From Gonatopus flavifemur (taxonomy: Eukaryota > Arthropoda > Insecta > Hymenoptera > Dryinidae): a stretch of DNA of 64,000 bases. Positions 9,513-21,817 of the stretch are shown here, piece after piece (within the stretch, counting starts at the first letter, position 1; every line of letters starts with the position of its first letter). The notes below the pieces were generated by a model. That model was not told where the DNA came from, ran no database searches, and saw only the letters and a list, made by a program, of their open reading frames with translations. The stretch covers positions 124,001-188,000 of the forward strand of contig JAFFJZ010000043.1 in assembly GCA_018340375.1 (NCBI GenBank), written 5' to 3'. Position numbers and translations under genes: made by a program.

Positions 9513-12084
9513 TGTTTTATTATGTTCTAATGATTCCTGTGTCATATCACTGCGTTCAGATGTGATCATGGAAGAGGCAAACGTCTCATGACGAGTGTCA
9601 TAAAGGTCGCATATGAGGTTTAGATGCATTGGTTGAGATGAGTTGAGGTGAGAAATAATTCTTCTTGAATCTCTTTCAAACACAGACGAGAAAGCCGTGT
9701 CCTAATTGGCAGAGTTCTTTGATATGGATCCTATTGGTTCAGTTTCCAACTAAAATGTTCAATGACCTCAAAAAAACTGCTGAACAGTACAGATGGGCGA
9801 TACTCGACACCATCGATATTTTTCCATTGTGACAGTATCTAGTTCATAAGATTTTCCATAAAATATCGATCAAAATCCGATATCCAGTTTGTACAAAAAT
9901 ATTGATACTATGAGCACTACCCATTTCTATTGGATATCAACTTCCATGGTTTTCAAGTATTGAAATTATTTAAAAATGCCATTACAAAGTTGAGATCATT
10001 GGTGCAACAGTCATACTTCGATCAATATCACACATCCCACAATAGCCATCAATTTCTCGAAGACATTTGAGAAATCTACGATATAAGTTCACATAATCTG
10101 ATGAAATTTCAAAATTATTTCTCTGGAATCTGATTTTTTTTTTTATTTCTGGAAGATGTCTTTCAGATATCTTTGAGACGTCTCGAAGATATATATTTTG
10201 GGCAAAATTAGGAGAAAATAAGTCATAAGGTTTCTTAAACTTGTCTTAAACATTTCTGAAATATCTTAACAAAATAAATTGCTGTATGGGTAATTGTTAT
10301 TTCCCATAATTTAAATCCACACATCATTTTCACCGGATTATTTTCTTCCTCGACTTCTTTCTTCAGTGTCCCTTCTATTTTGCAAAAATCTATACATTAT
10401 TCCCAAGTTATTATACGAAAAATCTCATCTCTTCTTTTTATCTCTTTCCCCCGTACAGGTTCAATCTCGAATGATTCATAAAATAAATCCTTTCGTCATC
10501 ATGAATAACTATTTTTCTTCAATCCATAACAGAGACTATGGTACGTCAGTTGAATTATCATAGATGAATCAAGGAATATCAAGGAGACGAGGCTTTTATG
10601 TCAACCGTCACGCAGAAATTGCATTTCTGGTCGTGCTCACGCCTTGCACGTTCCAGGGGAAGTGTGCGCGCGCGTGCACAGCAATTTATTGTGGCTGCGA
10701 AGAAGTAGGAAGGGTGGAATTTTTAAAGGTGGCCTTTCCACACCAAATGTATAACACGCTGGATTTGGATATCCAAAGACAGCCCCTTTAAGATATGTTG
10801 AGAAGGGAGGGGAAAGAACGGTAGTAGGGATAAAATGAGTCGGTCGATATCGTCGTCTAGAACGAGCTCTTTTCTCTCCCTTGTTGTAGTGGTGAAGCAC
10901 TGCCATCCTCATGCTATGTCATTTCACCCTCATTTTTCACCCCTCGGTTCCCATTATCAACAAAGAAGAAAGCAAGAGGAAAGAGGGATAGAAAAGCAGA
11001 CAAGCATGGGGTTTTGAACGAAGGTCGTTGGGTTGGCATAAAATCATTCAGGATGGGCGATGCCTGCTGTTGCTAGTGTTGTTTATCGAATCGAGGGTTG
11101 AGTCTTGTCTTGAAAGTGATGTGTATTTGTGAATGCTGTTAAAGCATCATCAGTTTTTCGTTGCACTACCCTTAGGTCTAACGTATTATTCATAACATCA
11201 AGTTATTACGTTCAAAATATTTGCATGGTGATAAATTCGACTTGAAGTTGAGAAATTCAGGTCTTTCGAGTCTCTGGTTTTCGTATATAAAATGCAATGA
11301 ACTCTTTTCGAATCTGCTTTTCTGCAGAATTCCAGTTAAACTTGTCGAATTCTGCTAATGTTCGCTTATTTGTAAGTTTTTTTTTATGTTCAAGAAAATA
11401 TATTTATTAAAATTGCATATTCAACTTTTCATTTCTCGACCATTTAATAGTTGAATTTGTATTAAAGTTGATTTCTTTTATCGTAATGTCTATTCCCAAT
11501 AATAATTAGCCTGTAATTGCAACGTTAATTGATTAAACACATTTCACTCAAGTGATAATTGTTATCGAGCGAATATCACGTATGTATCATGCTATCGCGT
11601 TTCAAACATTTATTCTTTCTCAATTCAATAGCAGGTATATTTTATATTCAAGATTGAATCATGAGATGGATAAACAGGATGATGAGAGGTATAGCTAGTC
11701 ATTATTTCTCTGTTCACAGGGAATGTTATTATAATGACCGTTTTTATACTTTAAGATTTGATTGCGCGTGGCATAGAAAAAAAAAAAAATAATACAAATC
11801 CATATAATACATCGTACATAGTAAAATGCGAGTAACATGATTAGTATTACATAACTATGAATTGATATTACGTAGGTATCTTTAATTATGTTATGCGGAG
11901 AGGGAATTTCATTCATTTTCATCACGTGTAACAAACCTCATAGGTCAATTACATACGACTTTTAATTATATCGCTCCACGTTTCTAACCAATTAAGGTTG
12001 TAAAGTTATGAGAATCACTAAACGACGTTCATAAGTTCATTATGAGCGAATGACCAGAACTTCAATGAAATACATCAAATGATA
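9513..12084. other. no gene recognised; remnants only
   Basis: At 9790-9929 a decayed relative of the TAGGGATGGGCGATA hAT ends (GATGGGCGATAC ... CACTACCCAT) is visible. About 10560-11050 is more GC- and CpG-rich than its surroundings, with a short GCGCGCG run, but I find no coding exon or clear promoter. The rest is AT-rich. Confidence 0.5.
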
Positions 12085-12173
12085 CAGTAAGACCCCGCAA
12101 TAAGAACACTCACCTTCTTTATTCAATGCAAGGCAATAACCGTTCGAATGGAGAAGAGGGTGAGGTCTCACTG
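12085..12173. mobile_element. 89-bp MITE, TIR CAGTAAGACC, TA duplication
   Basis: Ends CAGTAAGACCCC and the complement of CAGTGAGACCTC. TA at 12083-12084 and 12174-12175. Size, ends and target fit a pogo/Tc1-mariner MITE. Confidence 0.7.
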
Positions 12174-13202
12174 TATACATATGTGCCCGTATGAATCCCA
12201 CTATATTTTCCAAAAATCACAATTCAATTTACGTACATCTTATTTTTAGTATGAAAGAGATACGATTCTTATGAGCACATTATTTAGAACTGAGATTCAT
12301 TTGATCTTAAATTTTGATGGTACGTGATATTATTATATAAGAACAGTAATTGTGAATAATCGTCTTATTGAAAAATCGAGTATCTTTCGACACAATTAAT
12401 TCGCTGAGGAGTTTACGTTTATACATTCAATCTGAAGTTCACAAACATCGCTATGATCTGAACTGAAAATTCACTGGTCGTTTTCTGTTTATCGACCACA
12501 TGGATGATTTTGTCGTTTATACTGTATCAACGTTGAAAAAATTCTCAGTATCTTATCGTACAGCACTTGTTCAAAGTAAGTAAGTATATCTATATCAGTT
12601 TTTGTTTGAAATTAAAGTACAGCAATCTTAGATAACTATAGAAAATGATTCAAACGTCATGTTTTGCTCGTGATTCGAATAAAAATGAAGAAAAAAAAGT
12701 TGTATTTCTCGCTTTTGCTTAATAATTCATTAACCGCAGGAATTTTGTTATTACGATCAGCATACATAGGTGATTATCTCAAACATCCATAGTGTCCTCA
12801 ATCGTATACTTTTTTTTGTCACGCTCTCTTCTTCTCAAAGATACTAATTGCGTAATAAATTACTTGACGACGAAATCCTGATTAACGTTTCTGGACGTTC
12901 TGAACCCAATTTTTCATGACAGGATGATGACGTGGATGTGTAATTCGAGAAGAGCAGTGGTTTCCTCTCATCCAAAGCTTGAAAAACCTGTTTCCACGTG
13001 AGAAGCGGGAGTTCAAAGAGATTAAAAAAGAAATATCAAGAAGAAAAACTGAGAAATTTGATGCGTTTGAAAGGGGATGGTCTTACTGAATTATTGTTAT
13101 TATTCTTTGAAATAATCCTAAAATCATCAACATTTATTGGTTGTTTATTGTTGTTGTATTAAGGTGATACTTTGAATTCAATACTGTTAGACAATCGATA
13201 AT
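12174..13202. other. no recognisable gene or element
   Basis: AT-rich, no open frame of note, no inverted-repeat pair found. Confidence 0.5.
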
Positions 13203-13243
13203 CAATGATGGGTACGTTACTCGTTACCGTTACTTATTATATA

Positions 13244-15257
13244 CAGGGCGTCCCATTTGAAACAGGACAGCTGGATAACTCTTCAGGGAATGGAGGGGGA
13301 AAAAAATTGTTCAGATAAAAGTTGCAGGGTTCGAAGGGGGCCATAAGATGGTGACCTTGAATTTGACCTTGAGGTCAGTTTTGAGCATAATTGATGGTCA
13401 AAGTATGTTCTTTCAAATGGAAAACCCTACGTTCGACTTCAGAAATGGAAAGAGCGAAAAATTTTACGTCCGAATATGTGAACATATCAGGTCATTTAGA
13501 GGTCATTTGAAAGTCAAAAAACCATTTTCTATGGATTTTCACGGACAAGCCTCAAACGAGTTGTTTCTCTGACCAAAGTTATCAAAGTTAAAGTGAAACC
13601 CCACGTTTCGACCTTGAATTCGACCTTGAATTCGACCTTGAGAACGATAATGAATGCCAAATTTGAAACAATAATTGAAAAATTATTCATTTTTCCAGTT
13701 CGTCGTTTTATAATTACAGATGGCACGAATCCGTTGACGGGTAAGACACACTTATTGCGGGAGATGTTCGAATTGACCGCCATTCACTTCAAGAACAGAC
13801 CGAAAAACTTCTGCACGAATATTCGCAATTGCGTATCTGATGCGTTGTTGTAGATCCACAGGTGTTGTTGGTCGGTTGGTATGAACGACATTTTTGACGT
13901 AACCCCACAAATAAGAATCTAGAGGGGTGAGGTCAGGAGATCTTGCCGGCCACAGTACAAATCCACCTCGACCAATCCAACGATTGGGGAAAAGGATATT
14001 TAGATAATCCCTCACACATCGAGCAAAGTGTGGTGGTGCACCGTCTTGCTGATACCACATCCTCTGCCTAGTTGCTAATGTCACATCTTCCATGAGAACT
14101 GGTAATTCATTCTGTAAAAACTGCAGATAATTAGGACCGTTAACAGTTCCATCAAAAAAATACGGCCCAATAACTTGATTGTCTAGAATTCCACACCAAA
14201 CATTTATACTCCACCGATGCCGATGATCAACTTGTTGAGTCCAGTGCGGGTTTTGCGCTGACCAATAGTGGCTATTGTGACGATTTAACAAACCAGTACT
14301 TTGAAACGTTGATTCATCACTGAAAAGAACATATCAAAAGAAATCGGGCGCTTCTTTCAACCTCTGTAAAGCCCAATGGCAAAAGTTAACCCGATTCTGC
14401 ATATCTTGTTGAGATAATTCTTGGGTCAGTGTGATGTGGTACGGATGATATTAAGCAGCTTGTAGAATTCTGTGTGCCGTACTGCGTGGAATACCCAAAT
14501 CGCGTTCAATATCACGTAAACTAACATGAGGATTCATGTGTATTATTGCTAAAACAGCAACGCATCGAGGTTCGTTAAAGTTGAAACCTTGATTGTTTCG
14601 GCGTTGACCAATCCTTCCTTGTCGACAATTTCTTTCAACTTGGCGAATGACTTCTGGAGAAGGATGATGCTGCCGATCTCCAAACCGCTCTCTTTACAAT
14701 CGTGACGCTCTTTGATACATTCCGCGACACTCACCCAAGATCATTAAAATATCAACACATTCGTTAGGTGAATAAACCATTTTGAACCCGCACTTACACC
14801 GTAAACGATGAAAACTCCTTAATGATCATTTTCGTACTGATATGAAGAATAAACTCTGAAGGTTAGTTCTGTTTACTTTCAATTCAAGGTCGAAAGGTGG
14901 GGTTTCACTTTAACTTCAATAACTTTGGTCAGAGAAACAACTCGTTTGAGGCTTTTCCGTGAAAATCCATGGAAAATGGTTTTTTGACTTCCAAATGACC
15001 TCTAAATGACCTGATATGTTAACATACTCGGACGTAAAATTTTCCGCTCTTTCCATTTCTGAGGTCGAACGTAGGGTTTTCGATTTGAAAAAACATACTT
15101 TGACCATCAATTATGCTCAAAACTGACCTCAAGGGAAAATTCAAGGTCACCATCTTATGGCCCCCTTCGAACCCTACAACTTTTATTTGAACAATTTTTC
15201 TCCCCCTCCATTCCCTGAAGAGTTATTCAGCTGTCCTGTTTCAAATGGGACGCCCTG
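13244..15257 (-). mobile_element. Tc1/mariner-superfamily DD41D element with long TIRs
   Basis: Ends CAGGGCGTCCCATTTGAAAC with inverted repeats of roughly 375 bp (13244-13620 and 14880-15257) that differ by scattered substitutions. TA at 13242-13243 and 15258-15259. Both arms carry the repeated word AAGGTC (for example TTCGACCTTGAA tandemly at 13608-13640). Confidence 0.92.
13752..14781 (-). pseudogene. DD41D (rosa-like) transposase, decayed
   Basis: Begins MVYSPNECVDILMILGECRG (14781). Pieces in different frames can be followed: a zipper-like PSPEVIRQVER, the helix-turn-helix LGIPRSTAHRILQAA, LFSDESTFQS (first D), then an open stretch of 179 codons from 14291 to 13752. This contains INVWCGILDNQVIGPYFFDG, WYQQDGAPPHFA (second D) and LTPLDSYLWGYVK (third D). 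I count 41 residues between the last two aspartates, diagnostic of the DD41D/rosa group. At least two stops and frameshifts in the N-terminal half (for example near 14330 and 14450) make it non-functional. Confidence 0.9.
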
Positions 15258-15401
15258 TATAAAATATATGTATAATGGATATATAATTTGTATCGAAAAT
15301 ATATATTGTTATATACATTTTATATAAAACGAGTAACGTACCCATCACTGTCGATAATGAAAAAGATGTTCATATAATCAAAGAAAATTTGTTAATCTAT
15401 A

Positions 15402-15542
15402 CACTGACAAAAAATTTCTCCCAGTCAAATAAATATTTATTTTTCTTGTCCCAAAGAAATATTCATTAGGATTGACAAAATGTTCTTTGGTAAAGGACGA
15501 ACAAATATTTATTTGACTGGAAGAAATTTTTTTTTTTCAGTG
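15402..15542. mobile_element. 141-bp MITE, TIR CACTGACAAAAAATTTCT, TA duplication
   Basis: Inverted ends CACTGACAAAAAATTTCT with TA at 15400-15401 and 15543-15544. The word AAATATTTATTTGACTGG is near both ends. Related in style to 21648-21817 and 58675-58888 (CACTGAG ends). Confidence 0.82.
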
Positions 15543-15651
15543 TAGCCTGCGCATAGTACGTGAGAAAAACGTATGTTATGCACGTGTTAAATTTAGCACT
15601 AGTATAATTTTTCTCTTAAATTGATTGTGTCATCCCCCAGAAAGTTGTATT

Positions 15652-16060
15652 TTGGCATGAAATGAAAGTCCCCAAAAGCTGGGTTCAATGCAATAAAGTT
15701 TAGAGGCCGCGCATTCACTTTGAAATTTCAATTTTCATGCCTCATATGTACTTCTATATCTGAGACTCAGTGGATTATTAAAAATTATATGAGCATGAAA
15801 TTCGATGTTTTTGATGTTCTCTTTTAATATTTTATTCCATGCTCTGTTTCAAATAAAAGTGACGACACACGGTTGCCTATTTTAGGGGGTAGCCGAACAG
15901 AAATTTTCATAGTCTTGAAAATACAAACATAAAAATCACCACTGTGAGATATCATTATTTTAGTCATTAGTTCTTCATCGTCTATTATAGCCACATTTCT
16001 ACCTTTTTTAGGACATTAGGATGTTTTGAAACTATTTGTGTATGAACAGCATTTATCCCG
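15652..16060 (+). repeat. dispersed repeat R3, copy 1
   Basis: Co-linear with 29090-29455: shared order of GCTGGGTTCAATGC / GCTGGGTGCAATGC, ACACACGGTTG / ACACATGGCTG, TCACATTTCTACCTTTT and GGACTATTTGT-like words. Same orientation. No TIRs or coding seen. Confidence 0.65.
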
Positions 16061-17364
16061 TTTGTTCATAAATAGCTCTAAAGCTATACATTGAGAAAAG
16101 TGTATGGGATTGATTACAATTCGCTCTAGTTCTCATTGTGACTTTAGGATAGGAATTGAGTGCTGACTCGCGGTATGGTGATCGTTCCTATGTTAAATTA
16201 TTGTTTCCATGATAATGCAAACAGTTTATTGCACTCAGATTTTGAATTGTACTTATTACAATTTTGGAATATCTGTCACCGAATTCCTATAATTCTTATA
16301 GTAATGGTTACTGTATACTCTTCTCCATATAAAAAGTTTGAATAATCAATAAAATATTGTTTTTTTGTCTGTGTATCATGAAAAGCTGAAATATTTACTC
16401 AACTGATTGCGAAAATTTTACTTAGAGGGTGGAAGGTCGTTCAAACAATTAGTTTTGATTCCAAAAGGATATCTCATCATTTTTGAATGAAATGACACCA
16501 TGTGATAAAAAAACTGTCTATATGAATTCATTACATTCGATTCAATGCATTGAAATCCGTAATGAAATTTTCCCGTTCCATCTCTCACATTTCTCTCGAT
16601 GTGCAATGGACAGTGATCAACAATAGCGTTGTGACTCACTCTTGTCGAACTCGGTAATTAAGATAGTCCTTTGTCTATGCCTTGATGCGTATGCGTGGAT
16701 GTGAACAGAGCCATAAACGAGAAAGACCGAATCGAGAGAGTTTATGAACAACGCAAACGAAGTTGAAATATCCCACGTAATAGCGAGCGAGAGCAAACAT
16801 ACACTTTTATACGTTAACGCATACACACACACGCAACACATGTGCACGAAGGCACTTTTTTCTCTCTCCTTTCTCCTTATATTATGTCGTTGAGCCTGTC
16901 TGCGACATGTCTCGCTTGTCGTGCGATCATTAAACTCCTGATAATTCATAATTTATGCTTCGCATGAGCGAGGAAGAAAAAAGGGAAAAGAAGATGATGT
17001 AGAAAAACAAGGAGAAAGCTGCTGCAAGTGAGGGAAGTATATGGAAGCGTGAGATATTACATTGAGTGAGATACTGAGGGAGGTATTATATTTGAATCAA
17101 TGAATGGGCATTGTATTAATAAAGAGAGAAAAGATTAGTCTTATCGATATGACATTTAATTATCTTCGTGTAGCATGTGTATACATGTATAAAACAACAA
17201 AATGAATTTCCGTGTTGCGTCAATGCGAGCTACGGGTTCTTGTAATTAATCATATTATGTCCATAGATAGAATAAGGAAAATAATATTATATGAAACTTT
17301 TTTAGTAGGAGTCATTTCAGTTTACATGTCAATATATCAAATATGATATTACATGCTATATACT
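16061..17364. other. no gene recognised; CpG-richer patch 16660-16960
   Basis: 16660-16960 contains GAGCGAGAGC, repeated ACACAC and several CG dinucleotides, unlike the flanking AT-rich DNA. This could be host regulatory DNA or an untranslated exon, but nothing in it proves that. Confidence 0.4.
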
Positions 17365-17457
17365 CCCGGGAAAGAACGACCAGATCAGACCGTAAATTTT
17401 GGTCAAACCTAAACAGATCTTTCGAGATCTAAATATATCTAATGATTTTTTCCCGGG
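17365..17457. mobile_element. CCC-type element, 93 bp, TSD CT
   Basis: CCCGGGAAAGAAC ... GATTTTTTCCCGGG with CT on each side (17363-17364, 17458-17459). Interior words: AGATCT (palindrome) repeated. Confidence 0.7.
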
Positions 17458-17745
17458 CTGAGAGAAAACTCCGATAATTGAAGCTTCTAATCATATTTTT
17501 ATGGTTGTAGTTAAGAAGAAAAGTGTACATAGTCTGTTTTTTAGTGACCTCAATTGTATTCCTAGCAACCAAAAAAGCATGAGTAGGATCCAGTGTTACT
17601 GAATCCTAGTGATGCACGAAAAGATATTCTCGTCGATACCCCAAATGTGTCATCTCGATATCGAGAAATAATTTTAAACACGAATATCGTCTCGGTATCG
17701 TTCAACATAGTATTGGTATCACCTGGTGTTTCTGGTGAAGGGTAA

Positions 17746-17882
17746 CCTATGTGGAAAAATTCTCAAATTCATGTATATTTAATGTATAATTCAATATAAT
17801 TTTCATATAAGTTATGTATAATTATATATAAATTTATCTTATAAATATAATATAAATAATTCTGGAAAATTTTTCACATGGG
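17746..17882. mobile_element. CCCATGTG-family CCC-type element, 137 bp, TSD AA
   Basis: Starts CCTATGTGGAAAAATTC and ends TTTTTCACATGGG; AA at 17744-17745 and 17883-17884. The interior is almost only TATA/ATAATA words. Relatives: 18774-19352, 23776-24158, 25640-25712, 50911-51031, 57197-57286. Confidence 0.8.
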
Positions 17883-18290
17883 AAGCGTGTTATAAAAAGT
17901 AGCGGCAGCGTACGAATGCTTCAGATGACTTTCTTATCGCATCTTTCCAAAGTTGCAAAAAATGACTGCCATCATTGCAATTAACACATATTTTTGTGTA
18001 TTCAATTCACCACAAATACCATGAGATTCAAACAAATTTTTGTATGAAAACCATTTCAAGATAATATTGTGTTTGAATGTCAATAAAAGTGTGAGAGATT
18101 CAATACGAAAATACGTGTGTTAATTGCTTCCAAACTGTTTTATTGAGATGAATACAAATATTTTTTACAGTATATTCAGGGATTTTATGGGATTTGGTTA
18201 GAATATTGTGCAAGATTCAATCAGATTTGACGAGAATCAATGGGTTGTTTAACCAAGGGAACGCTTGCTGACTAAAATCTTGCCGGTGTC

Positions 18291-18556
18291 CACGGAGAGA
18301 AAAGTAATAAATACATTATGAATTACTATTCTGTTAGCACGTAGGTACGAGACAGACTCGTATGTATCATATCATTCGGTCAGACACTTTCCAAAAATTA
18401 CTGTACTTTATAGTATCTAATGAGAGAATTCTTCTACATCGTACTATCAAATATAATAATTTTTAGAAAGTGTCTGACTACATGGTATCATATAGGCAAA
18501 TCTGTCCCGTACGTGCTGGCACAATAGTAATTTATAATATTACTTTTCTCTCCGTG
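18291..18556. mobile_element. CACGGAGA-type MITE, 266 bp
   Basis: Inverted ends CACGGAGAGAAAAGTAAT with long arms (second match AGACACTTTC ... GAAAGTGTCT). The flanks are not a clean TA, so the target duplication is eroded or one flank is altered. Confidence 0.75.
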
Positions 18557-18572
18557 TTGATCCAACATTTGT

Positions 18573-18745
18573 GTGAAATCGATCAACAATGGTCAGTTTA
18601 ATGATTGAGTCAGTCTCGATTAGAACTTGAAATTACATCGGTCCAGTATCGGCTCGTAATGGGCAGACAACCGTTGGTCGCCAATACCATCTCAGTACCG
18701 ATGCGTTTGCCACTGTCGTCTTAGAACTGGGATTTCTTTGTGAGA
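18573..18745 (+). repeat. dispersed repeat R4, copy 1
   Basis: Shares CAACAATGGTCAGTT, ACATCGGTCCAGT, GGCAGACAACCGTTG, CCAATACCATCT in order with 27366-27530. Built from variations of the word ACCGAT/ATCGGT, like the interiors of the CCC-type elements. Confidence 0.7.
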
Positions 18746-18773
18746 AATTAAATTTCCAATTCTTGGTGATTGA

Positions 18774-19352
18774 CCCATGTGAAAAAAATATCTAAAAATG
18801 TATGCAATTGTACACAAATTGTATACAAATCTTATATAATTGTATACAAATTGTGTACAATTTTATCCCTTAGCTGCCACACTGGGGTCAGACTGACCCC
18901 AACATGATTCAATCTTGAATTACCATCAAGAAATTCAATAATTCGAACTCTTCGCGCAATCTGGTGCCACTTTAGAGTTTCTTCACCTCACTCCACCCTA
19001 GCGTGACATGATTATCCATGTTTCATATAATTTTTTTCCATGATACAGTGATAATTTCATCTAGAACCGAGAATATACCCATTGATCGATGAAAAGAAGC
19101 GATGCCATGTGTGCTGCACACATAATTTTTGCACAACTTCGAAATCAATTTTCCTTTAGGTAAATTATTTGACTGGAAATGGGAATAGTTTTAGTACTCT
19201 CTAAAATTTTTCCAAGGCTCATGTACGCATAGCTTGGCTTTGGTATACATTTACAGTTGGGGTCATCATCGACCCCAGTGTGGCAGCTATGTTACACTGG
19301 CGAAGTGTGGCAGCTAAGGGTTATACATGCTTGGACATTTTTTCTACATGGG
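18774..19352. mobile_element. CCCATGTG-family CCC-type element, TSD GA, with nested insertion
   Basis: CCCATGTGAAAAAAATATCT to GGACATTTTTTCTACATGGG; GA at 18772-18773 and 19353-19354. TGTATACAA/TTGTATAC words fill the interior. Interrupted by 18867-19320. Confidence 0.8.
18867..19320. mobile_element. 454-bp element with CCCTTAGCTGCCACACT ends, TSD TTAT
   Basis: Perfect 17-bp inverted ends CCCTTAGCTGCCACACT. A duplicated 4-mer TTAT (18863-18866, 19321-19324) is more than the 2 bp of the other CCC elements. The GGGGTC/GACCCC word is repeated next to both ends. CCCTT ends with a TTAA-like target suggest piggyBac. No transposase. Confidence 0.75.
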
Positions 19353-19407
19353 GAATTAGGAACCCAATAACATGTAACGGAATTTTTAATTTTTGCTATA
19401 TTATATT

Positions 19408-19789
19408 CCCTAGTAAAAATGAATCATATAAGAACATACATAAAGCATATAGAAACCATATATGGTCATATATGACCATATATAATTCATACGCAATCCA
19501 TATTGAATCCGTATATGATCATATATGGCCCATACAGAATCCATATATGACCTTTCGATGCAAGACTTTCCCATACATGTGAAAAAATTCTGTCACGTAT
19601 GAAATATTTTTCGTATATGGATTTTATATGGATTATATATGAGTCATATATGATCATATATGGATCACATATGGATTAAATATGGATTGTATATGATTCT
19701 ATGCATTTTCATATATGAATCATATATGAATTTCATATGTATTATGTATGGATTATGTATGGGTCATATATGTTCGTTTTTTACTAGGG
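19408..19789. mobile_element. CCC-type element, 382 bp, TSD TT
   Basis: CCCTAGTAAAAATGAATCAT to TGTTCGTTTTTTACTAGGG; TT at 19406-19407 and 19790-19791. The interior consists almost wholly of variants of CATATATGG / CCATATATG. Confidence 0.82.
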
Positions 19790-20099
19790 TTATCCATAAT
19801 AGGACAGTTGATCAACTGAATTTTCATTCGGATGTAATTGGAATTTCAAGAACTTTTTCATGTACATAAGTGAACATTGCTCCCATCACATGTGATTGAA
19901 GCATCATACAGAAATTTCTAACAATGTGGTTACATCAGCATTCTCGAATTTTGTGTCTCTTTTTGATTCAAGTAATGTTTGATTGCATTGAAAGAGAAGG
20001 AAAAAGGTGAATGATGTTCTGTAATGGATGGACCATTTATTCAGAAGATCAGTTGCTTCAGCGAAGAATCGCTGTATGGTCTTCCGCGGCTTGTAAAAT

Positions 20100-20261
20100 T
20101 AAATAAATTTTGAGCTTCCGGAGTGGAGCCGTGTCTTGCATCGGTTGGTTGCCGACGTTTCGCCATCAGTGCCCTAAAGAAGCCAGCTGTAATAATGGCG
20201 AAACGTCGGCAATCAACCGATACAAGACGCGGCTCTACTCCGGAAGCTCAAAATTTATTTA
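20100..20261. repeat. 67-bp-arm foldback containing GGCGAAACGTCGGC
   Basis: Left arm 20100-20166 and right arm 20195-20261 are nearly perfect complements (a few mismatches), with a 28-base loop CAGTGCCCTAAAGAAGCCAG.... Much more GC-rich than the neighbourhood. Sequences with GCGAAACGTC occur around Penelope-like element hammerhead ribozymes, but the CTGATGA core is not present here. No clear TSD found. Confidence 0.7.
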
Positions 20262-21647
20262 TGTAAAAGATCGACTGTTTATAAAAGCAAGGAGGCATAG
20301 AATGAACGTCGCAAAAGCATTGGCGAAGAAGATGAATTATTCTTTTTGGAAACACGCGAGACTTCCTTTGAAGGAAAAATACAGTTTGTTACTGTTTTAA
20401 ATGAATGATGAGATACAACAATGGAGTATCGTGAATGAATATCAATTATATGTATAACTGTTGTATCAATGCGAAGGGGAAGTGCAGAAAGAAATATGTT
20501 CCCATCATGTCGCACATAATATTTTACATGTGGTCATTTAACATACACATTCCTTGATAAGATATAGCAAACGGGATACTAAATTTGAATGGCATTTGTG
20601 CCCCCCTCCCCCTCCCTGTTTACCCACTTTCCCCTCTGTCTTTTAGCTTGTAATCATTGCATAATCGAGCGAATAAGCCAAGAGCCTGGCTTTAGAACAG
20701 CTGTTGAATACGTGCGCAATATGTATACACTTGTGTGTATTCACGTTCATAGTTACATACATATGCATATGTCTATGTAGATGGCCGCAATATTCAGCTA
20801 GGACGATTGAGACTGTTCACCTTTACTTTTGTTACTTAGCAGGTGCAACTTGATCAACGTTCGTCCCTAAACTAGCAGGTGATGCGGAACAGGTACCACA
20901 CGCATATATACCAAAAAAAACCCCTGAGTAGTTTTTTAGAAAAATCACATGGTATTCATATTAAGAACCATGAATTCTCTTGAAAATGTTTACAATGTTT
21001 CTTACACTCGTGATTTATCTTGCATGATATTTGTCGCATTATTGGATTTTTGTAACTGTTTTACTGAAAAACATTTATTCATGCTAAATTGAATACACTG
21101 AGAAGTGAAATGTTTTTTTACCAAGCGCGCCGAGAGTTTGGCGGGTATGCGGTTGAAGAATAACTTTTGACATAAATTTTCCGTCATTTGGTACAAATAT
21201 TCATTTTTAGTTGAGCCAACCTTGCAGCTATATTGTGACTAAATAAAATGCACGTTTCAATCAATCACTACGTCATTGATGGAAACACAACAAATCGTGA
21301 ACATACCATTTCCAGCAATTGTTTTAATCACATATTGAAGTGATTAAAATGTATGCAGATGTGATTGGAAAGAATGTATTCAATATTTTAGATAATATAC
21401 TCATCCAATTGCTTCCAGTGAATTGGTTAATTGAACGAATAAATTTGACTGAAAATTGGCGGACTTATAAAACAACCGCATCAATGCGATCACTGTTAAT
21501 GTGTCATAAAATCTATTTAAACCAAAAAATAGAATTGATACCGATACATACAGACAAGTATTCGTTGAATACAGAATTATTCCCTATTTATATGAGAAAA
21601 ACACGTGGATTCATGTAGAATAATATTGTATATATAATTCAATGCTA
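20262..21647. other. no gene recognised
   Basis: Short frames only; contains ordinary AT-rich DNA and a patch of C-runs near 20600. No TIR pair found. Confidence 0.5.
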
Positions 21648-21817
21648 CACTGAGAGAAAACACTGTAGCTGAAAATGAGCCCAAGTACAGTTTTTAGTCA
21701 CAGCAGCGATGTTTTCACTATCATAGCGATTCTCATAGCTACTTCAATGTAAAATATAGCTACTGTAACTACAAAAATGTACTTGGGCTCGTTTTCAGCA
21801 ACAGTTTTTTCTCAGTG
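21648..21817. mobile_element. 170-bp MITE, TIR CACTGAGAGAAAAC, TA duplication
   Basis: Ends CACTGAGAGAAAACACTGTA and the complement of CACTGAGAAAAAACTGTTGC; TA at 21646-21647 and 21818-21819. Arms also share GAGCCCAAGTAC. Same style as 58675-58888. Confidence 0.82.

Larger units (their letters stand above)
13203..15350. mobile_element. short hAT-type MITE split by the DD41D element
   Basis: Ends CA[A/G]TGATGGGTACGTTACT in inverse orientation; 8-bp TSD TCGATAAT (13195-13202, 15351-15358). Without the insert (13244-15257) it would be about 130 bp. The right half contains a run of TATAT. Confidence 0.82.

Noticed and set aside
20100..20261. A functional hammerhead ribozyme
   Set aside because: GAAACGTC is present but the CTGATGA box is not, and the two arms pair along their whole length.
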